A stretch of DNA of 64,000 bases. Origin: Hydractinia symbiolongicarpus (lineage: Eukaryota; Cnidaria; Hydrozoa; Anthoathecata; Hydractiniidae). Every line of letters begins with the position of its first letter. Positions within the stretch are counted from its first letter, which is position 1. The DNA lies in the NCBI RefSeq assembly GCF_029227915.1, contig NC_079877.1, forward strand, positions 26,189,851 through 26,253,850, given 5' to 3'. Below the pieces are notes generated by a model. It made no database searches. It worked only from the letters and a program-made list of their open reading frames with translations, and was not told where the DNA came from. A program made the translations under genes and the position numbers. Below, one piece after another: positions 57,824 to 64,000 of the stretch.

Positions 57824-58135
57824 GTTTATAAACTTTAATAATCGATATCATAAATAAACTATATACTTTTGCAATATACAACGTTTTTCTTCGATTTATT
57901 ATTATTTATCTAGCCAAGTACATCAAAACAATCGCCGCCATTATGATTTTTTTCCCTACAAGTGAATTCAGACAAACTTGACCGCGCCGTATGAATTTGG
58001 CTAAATTAGCACGACTGACGTCATAATCTAACAATTATGTGATGGGTTTTCATAATTAGAATTTTCTTGATATGATAGGATCGATTCGTTTCTTGCATTT
58101 TATTTCCAGTAACACTCAAGCACAGTTCTTTATCC

Positions 58136-58225
58136 CAACCTCAATTCCAGGGCCTGTAGTGTTTTTTGATATAAGGTTTATCCCCATATCATCGAAAAAG
58201 GCTACAATCATTGGGATCGAGGTTG
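58136..58225. mobile_element. Foldback MITE (CAACCTCA...CGAGGTTG)
   Basis: A 90-bp copy with left end CAACCTCAATTCCAGGGCC and right end ATTGGGATCGAGGTTG. Flanks TTCTTTATC/TTCTTTTCC are similar, suggesting a decayed 9-bp duplication. The stem is interrupted by several substitutions. Confidence 0.65.
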
Positions 58226-58506
58226 TTCTTTTCCCTTACTCAAATGACTAATCTCGTTCTCAAGGCCTTTTTTTCGTTTTTGATATTTGATTAACGCGGT
58301 GCCAGCACGAAAGCAAAAAAGCAGTTCTGGGGATAAGATTATGAAATGATTGGTAAAAAAAATCTGGTTTTTATTTTCCAGAATTTGCGAATCCAAATAC
58401 CCATTCTTTAAACGTAAAGATCTTGCAACTACCCCCTCAGACGAAATTAGGGTACTTTTTACGCCCTTTCCAGTAATGTTAACGACTTTTTAAAGGAAGA
58501 TTTGGC

Positions 58507-58587
58507 CAGCCTCGTTCCCAGGGCATTTTGCCTTGTTGATGAAGTTGTTAACGGCTCAGGGGCCACAAGACCCTGGGGACGAGGTTG
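58507..58587. mobile_element. Foldback MITE (CAGCCTCG...CGAGGTTG)
   Basis: An 81-bp copy with CAGCCTCGTTCCCAGGGC at the left, ACGGCTCAGGGGCC inside and CCCTGGGGACGAGGTTG at the right. It shares the CTGAGCCG block with the copy at 35,008, so the two belong to one subfamily. Confidence 0.65.
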
Positions 58588-58939
58588 GTTATTGGCGTTA
58601 AAATTCTAAAATTAAAAAATTATAACTCTTCTCCGCCAAGATTTTTTATAGAATTTAAAAATCGTTTTAGAAACTGTCCTGCTGTTGTTCCTGGGCATCC
58701 ACGTGACTCAAGTTACAAAAAAATAATATAGTATATACCATCTATAATAATTGAATTTCCGCGCCCGGAGAAGGCGTAGGAAATTCTTTAAAACCGTCGT
58801 TTTTTTCTTTCGGAGCATTTTTTGAGAAAAAATCGACCCTGGGATTTCACGTTCCTCTGAGAGGAGGATAGTATTGGTAACTAACCCTGTCCCAAATGGT
58901 CAATTGCAACGTCACAGATTTAAACTTCGTACCCAAGCA

Positions 58940-59490
58940 ACTAACTACTTTATTTTCAACAAAATTTGACACAGGTAACAGAAAAAGTATGCTGAACATG
59001 ATGGTGACATCAAAATTTTGATTTCTTGTTTCCTAAATGTCATTTTAGGCCAAAATTGGTCCAAAAATTAAAACTATTTTATTTTTGACAAAATTTGGCA
59101 CAGTTAACAAAAAAAGTATGCTGAACATGATGGTGACATCAAAATTTTGGTTTTTTGCCACCTTAAATGTCATTTTAGGCCAAAATTGGTCCAAAAATTA
59201 AAACTATTTTATTTTCAACAAAATTTGGCACAGTAAGCAAATAAAGTATGCTGAACATGGTGGTGAGATCAAAATTTTGATTTTTTGCCACCTTAAATGT
59301 CATTTTAGGCCAAAATTGGTCCAAAAATTAAAACTACTTCATTTTGAACAAAAATTGGCAAAGTTAACAAAAAAAGTATGCTGGACATAATGGTGACATC
59401 AAAATTTTGATTATTGTCACCTAAATGCCATTTTAGGGGCCAAAGTTGGTCCAAAAATTAAAACTACTTTATTTTCGACAAAAATAGCCA
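58940..59490 (+). repeat. Tandem array, 130-bp unit, about four copies
   Basis: The unit contains AAAGTATGCTGAACATG, GTGACATCAAAATTTTG, AATGTCATTTTAGGCC and GGTCCAAAAATTAAAACTA. Its anchor word starts at 58,988, 59,117, 59,247 and 59,377, a spacing of 129-130 bp. Copies differ by a few substitutions and small indels. No ORF was seen. Confidence 0.92.
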
Positions 59491-59554
59491 CAGTAGAGAT
59501 AGAGAAATGTTCGTTCTGGTGCAGACGACGTCGACCAAAGGGAAATTACCTTTA

Positions 59555-59690
59555 ATGCCAGTCACCAACACAAAATAATATTAAATGATATATAAATGCC
59601 AGTCACCAACACAAAATCATATGAAATCATATATACATTAAATACTAACACATAATCATATTAAATAATATAAACAAAATCATATGACGT
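59555..59690 (+). repeat. Short direct repeats (ATGCCAGTCACCAACACAAA)
   Basis: The word ATGCCAGTCACCAACACAAA with AATmATATkAAAT after it occurs twice and degenerates into further AACACA-ATCATATTAAAT copies over 130 bp. Confidence 0.7.
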
Positions 59691-60234
59691 CATGCGCAAT
59701 AGCATAAATATTATATATTCATACTATACAGAATACGAGTAAAGGGAAATTCCCTAATGCTAGTTTTTTTTTAATTTGATTGAGTACAAAAAAGTATACT
59801 TTTGTTTGATATCAAGCTGGAGTTTTAACCTCACTTTTTTTACCCCCGCCACCACCTATGCAAAACAGATTGCGCAGTGATAGCATATAGCATGGTCATG
59901 GTGGTATACCTACGCCAACGTATCTCAGTTATCAATTTGCTGGTATACAACCCCATAAATGGACGAGTGCAAAAAGCCCTGGGGACAAGGTTGATACGTA
60001 CTAAGATAACTGGAGATGATCTAGTGATACATGTTACACACGCACGAGAATATTACACTAGGTATATTATTAACAGACATTTAGTAAATACATCAAGGAA
60101 TACATGCTTATACAATATATCAAGAATTCTTGGAACTATAGGGCCACCATGGCAGCGCAAAAAAGCTAGATACCCTGAGAACGAGGTTGGGGCTCTCTAT
60201 GTTTTTATACTTTTCTAGGAATTTAAAACGCCCG

Positions 60235-60312
60235 AAGCACTCCGGGTAATATGGACGTCTAAACAACAGCGTAGTCAGCCTCGCTAATTATGATGACAAT
60301 TTAGAGAAATAG
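60235..60312 (+). other. Probable 5' non-coding exon of the RanBP2-like gene
   Basis: A CpG-containing patch ends at the donor AAATAG|GTGAGTGG (60,313), in contrast to the AT-rich flanks. The start-codon exon downstream (61,646 onward) begins with an acceptor and so needs an upstream exon. The short ATGs inside are quickly followed by stops. Confidence 0.4.
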
Positions 60313-61658
60313 GTGAGTGGTTTTGCTTCTAAAATGAAATTCCATCTGTAAAAATATGTGTTTTAAAAACCTTCTGCTTTTTACATCGTAATTTTCACTA
60401 AGGACTGGGTTAAAAAAGGAAACGATGCGTTTAATGTGTTGTTAGGTTGCATTTTTAAATAAGTAGTTTGAACAAATCTAGCAATGGCCAGTGACAACTT
60501 TTGTCACACTAGGAATACTTTTTTGCCAAGACCTCTAACCCCCTTTACTCTGTAAATAAACACGTATGCGAACCAGTTATTTGTCATAAAACAGTCAGGG
60601 TAATGATAGCCTTCTGTCTGCTCAACATGTGAATCTTCAAGATTTTTGCAGCAAAATTCATCAGTGGCACCTTTTTTTAGTATTTATATGTATCTTACAT
60701 TAAAACATTGGAAAAAACATGCATTAACTAACTTCTAAACAGAAAAAAAAGAGTACGGTGCTCCAACAAAAACAAAAAACTGAGTAAAACCACGACTTGG
60801 TGATGAGTTCAACAGGATTGTTTTCACAATTGTTTTCAAGAAATAAAGCTAACAAAGCTTATCAAGTTTTTCCCAGGGTTTTTATAGCGGTTAAAAATCA
60901 ATTTTTTAACTAATTCAAACAGCTGTTTATTTCTGCAATGTCACACTTGTTTAGGAACCCAATGTTTGTTTATGTTGTTTTCACAAATTGTATTTAAAAA
61001 ATGTTAAAACGATGCATAAATAATGTTAATATATACATATAGAACACAGGTAAATTTTGTTGCAAATGTATAAAACATGTTGAAGATGTAACACAATTTT
61101 GCAGAAACTCTTGATTCTGTTGCAGAACATGGGGTACCCCTATTGGGGTAGTGTTTTGGGGAGTAGTTTTATTTTACCAGACCATTATGTCCTGAGAAAT
61201 AAAACTACATGTAACGGATAAGACATTTTTTTATTTTTTATACTTAAAAAAGTTAAACTTTTCTTTTTCATCAACTTAGTTATTGTTTTGAAATTCTAAG
61301 CCTTGTTTTGAAATTGTGTTTCTAAATCTGATTTGTTGATAGATTCCCATTCGCAGAGGTAGTTGTACTTATTCCAACCACTAGGAAATACTGGCAAATG
61401 AGAGAAATTTACGTAGTATGCTAAAAACAAATGGTTGCTTATTCGTGCGACTATGACAAATAAGGTTTGAATCTGTGTAAGTGGTCAACTCACACAGCGG
61501 CTCAGTTTTGAAAAGGCATCTCATCTGCAAATTTCAGGGGTTGATCCAGATAATTATTTTGGGCATTGATAACCCCTGCAGGTAGTGCAGCAGACAAAAT
61601 TTTTTTGAGACTTTTTGGGGGTCACTATTACTTTTGTTGGTTTAGGCAAGTGTAAACG

Positions 61659-63046
61659 ATGTTTAAAGCACCTGCCAATATAAGTCCTTCTCTAGGACAG
61701 ATATTTACTTCACACAATGTTGACAAATACATCCAAAAAGAAGAAGAAAAATTGCAAAGTCCACATGAGGTAAGCTTTTCAATTTTTATTAAAACGAGGA
61801 AATATAAGGTTTTGGAATTTAGAAATTAGAAAAATATTTTTAATGTTTTTTCAATTTGAAATGTTATGTAAGATTTTAATCTTGTTTCATGTGCATGTGA
61901 AGTGCTCTTGAATGTGTGTGACTCACTAAAACTGCGTGTGACTTCACAGGTTTTTTGTAAAAGTATTAAAACTTGATTACTTTTAATGATATACGCGACT
62001 ACATTAAACTTGCACATAAAAAACCCATAATCGATATGACATTATATCATATCTTGGTAAAACCATTAAAAATACAACCTCACTTACATCCGGTAGACAA
62101 TGTCATGCATAATTAGTGGAACTTTAAAGTCAAAAATTTTGAGAACGGATAAAGATTTTTCAAAAAATTAAAAGGATTCCCAAACAACTTTCCAACCTCT
62201 TTTATATGAAATCAAAGGTAAGCTTTTAATACTAGTACTACTGATTAAATAACCATGTGCTGCTGACTAGTAAGGCACAGGCAAATTGTAAACAATTATG
62301 GGCAATAACAAACCAGAGTAGTAAGAAGATCTATGTGTGCATTTAAAAACTTTTTCTGAGATCTTTTTTCAATAAAAGACAGTTGATATAAATTTTTGAA
62401 AAAAAAATAGAAAATAATTTATTTTTTACACCAAAAAGTTAATTACTTTAGGTAGTGAGATCTGATTGGTAGATTTCGATCCTCTAATTATCTCCTCAAC
62501 TAATAAATAGCCAAAGACGATTACAATCATTGCCCATCAATGACAGCTGTAGCTGTCAAATCCTAGCCTAAAATAAACACGCTTGTTTATGACATGATAA
62601 TATATATTTTATTTAATAAAAATTCGATAATAAATTTTAATAACTATCCTTCTAAGTCTCTATTGTTTTCATAGATATAACTAATGCAATTAATTTATAG
62701 TTTCTTATTTTAGAAAAAGGGTAAAGCTTTTGAATTTGCGTGTCTGTATTTCTATGCACAAGACTATGTGCAAGCGAAAAGGTCTGTACCATTGCTATCA
62801 TTTTGTTTCTGTTTATATTTCTGTGTAGGGACTCGTTAAGCTAAATTTTTATTGTAGACAACTAGAGAATTACCTTAGTATCCAAGATCAGGATTTCAGG
62901 TATGTTGGTCAGACTTATTTGTATGTTAAAATGTTTTGCAATATTTGTCATTTTCTATACTTTACTATCTTTAGGGTTCATAATTTAATGGGGGGAATAA
63001 ACGAAGCAATGCATAATTATCCTGATGCGTTATTTTCCTATGAAAG
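61659..63046 (+). CDS. RANBP2-like: RanBP2-like nucleoporin, N-terminal TPR part (continues beyond exons seen)
   Basis: Four coding exons: 61659-61769, 62714-62781, 62858-62899, 62975-63046, in agreeing phases; the last visible exon ends at a donor in phase 2. The 97 codons start MFKAPANISPSLGQIF and include a segment, HNVDKYIQKEEEKLQSP, collinear with the start of vertebrate RanBP2. Then KGKAFEFACLYFYAQDYVQAKRQLENYLSIQDQDFRVHNLMGG reads as TPR helices. RanBP2/Nup358 is the cytoplasmic-filament nucleoporin that binds Ran and acts as a SUMO E3; its N-terminus is an all-helical TPR domain that anchors it to the pore. The acceptor TTTAG|GCAAG at 61,645 precedes the ATG. Only the 5' end is here, so the C-terminal architecture is untested; another TPR protein is possible. 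Confidence 0.68.
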
Positions 63047-63720
63047 GTATTTATGACCAGTCTTATGTAATATAACACAGTTAGTGTATGTCTATGACTT
63101 TTGCAAAAAGGATTTTATTGGCTCATTTACAGACAAGGAAAATAACTGTTATGATAATACGTAATCACATTAAACAAAGTAGCCTGAAATTAATAGCTTC
63201 TAATTTTTAGTGAAGCAATTTCTTAGCACTTATAAGTTAGAGACTAAATAACTTGGAAAACGGATGGAAATAATTGATCTGACCTCCCACATAGGAAACT
63301 ACGGGCCATTTCAGATGGAAATTAATGAAAAATCCCCGAAGCTGGGCCAACCTGCTCGTTTCGGAGTCAGCTTGTTGGAAACGTCATTGACTGTTTTTGA
63401 AAACACATAATGCTATATCTTATTTTGTTCACTATAAATGCAACAGAATAAAAAATCAGTTTGTCAAAAGCATGTGACCCCATAATTACTTAAGTAAGTT
63501 TCAAGCTCTACACAATGAAAAGAATTTGTTTAAAAATTTCTGAATTATTTTGTTTATGAACAGGTTGTTGAAAATGTCTTAAAAATTTATAACTCAATGA
63601 ATTTTGCCTCCCAACCAAGTAAATTTATCCCTTTAACTAGTAAATAAATTGATGCAATACAACTCTAACTTCATTCCTTGATTGATATGGCATGTTGTTA
63701 ATTATTTTAAAATTTCCTTA
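63047..63720. other. Intronic stretch of the RanBP2-like gene
   Basis: AT-rich intron-like sequence without recognisable exons, between the fourth coding exon and the LINE fragment. Confidence 0.5.
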
Positions 63721-64000
63721 GACTTGTCTATGTCTATGTACAACAATGCTAGAAGGCGTGTCAGGATTAACGATTCACTTAGTGATGAATTTAGTGTAAA
63801 TGTTGGTGTACATCAGGGTTCTGTACTTAGTCCTTTGTTGTTTGTTCTAGTCTTAGAAGCGCTGTCAATGGAGTTCAGAACAGGTTGTCCATGGAAGTTA
63901 TTGTATGCAGATGATTTGGTTCTCATAGCAGAGTCGATGGAAGAATTAGTTGAAAAGTTTTTAGAAATGGAAGAAATTACCAGAAGAGAAAGGGCTAAAG
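63721..64000 (+). mobile_element. LINE reverse-transcriptase fragment (open at window end)
   Basis: A continuous frame of 93 codons carries the middle of a non-LTR reverse transcriptase: VGVHQGSVLSPLLFVLVLEAL, FRTGCPWKLLYADDLVLIAES with an intact YADD (63,904-63,915). The 5' part is absent, so the insertion is 5'-truncated at about 63,721, in sense within the presumed RanBP2-like intron. It belongs to a different LINE lineage from the one at 42,428. Confidence 0.85.

Larger units (their letters stand above)
54180..57900. mobile_element. ISL2EU-like DNA transposon (approximate limits)
   Basis: Two convergent genes are separated by an AT repeat: a THAP-DDE transposase on + and a SWIM/YqaJ nuclease on -. 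Pairing a THAP-bearing PIF/Harbinger-type transposase with a YqaJ-like nuclease is, as I recall, the known signature of ISL2EU elements (PHIS supergroup), which occur in Hydra. The outer limits are set only by the coding ends; terminal inverted repeats and duplication were not identified. Confidence 0.75.

Overview
The window is AT-rich animal nuclear DNA: genes are split by many GT-AG introns, intergenic and intronic DNA is packed with transposon relics, and there are tRNA-derived SINEs, LINEs, BEL/Pao and ISL2EU-type elements. Protein content (an EMSY-type ENT protein, a short secreted astacin, a PAN/EGF/LamG-like secreted protein, the N-terminus of a RanBP2-like nucleoporin) together with the repeat types suggests a non-bilaterian metazoan, most plausibly a hydrozoan cnidarian. 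That assignment is inference; no single diagnostic marker is present.

Layout. 1-13,400: gene-poor, with SINEs, short inverted-repeat elements, microsatellites and a possible 5' exon near 7,230. 13,427-21,594 (+): a 12-exon gene for a 1,210-residue ENT-domain protein of the EMSY family that also carries a complete C-terminal bromodomain, the most interesting gene here. 21,600-31,400: a pile of mobile-element remains (an inverted-repeat element at 22.65-23.18 kb, a 3.1-kb element with hAT-like ends, a collapsed BEL/Pao copy, and one arm of an inverted duplication of the next gene's promoter). 31,733-36,607 (+): 8-exon astacin zinc metalloprotease with signal peptide, TATA box and CRE. 38,938-49,809 (+): 7-exon secreted PAN-EGF-LamG-like protein whose introns hold a dead LINE, a 9-bp-TSD foldback element and a 1-kb element flanked by TTAA. 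49,060-53,000: several inverted-repeat elements, one with an HTH-like ORF and many iterated subterminal motifs. 54,252-57,823: an ISL2EU-like DNA transposon with a THAP/DDE transposase and, tail-to-tail, a SWIM/YqaJ nuclease broken by one stop codon. 58,000-60,200: foldback elements and a 130-bp tandem array. 60,250-63,046 and beyond (+): the 5' end of a RanBP2-like gene, with a LINE reverse transcriptase fragment running off the end.

All four host genes lie on the + strand but share no obvious pathway: a chromatin regulator, two neighbouring secreted extracellular proteins and a nuclear-pore protein. Exon structures were assembled by hand from splice sites, phase continuity and domain continuity; each spliced frame closes exactly (3,633, 1,023 and 1,110 nt for the three complete genes). 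No CRISPR, operon or prokaryotic feature is present. The least expected observations are the ENT-bromodomain fusion with a stop codon built into the donor site before the bromodomain, the inverted copy of the astacin promoter, and several transposon families whose ends and target-site duplications can be read directly.
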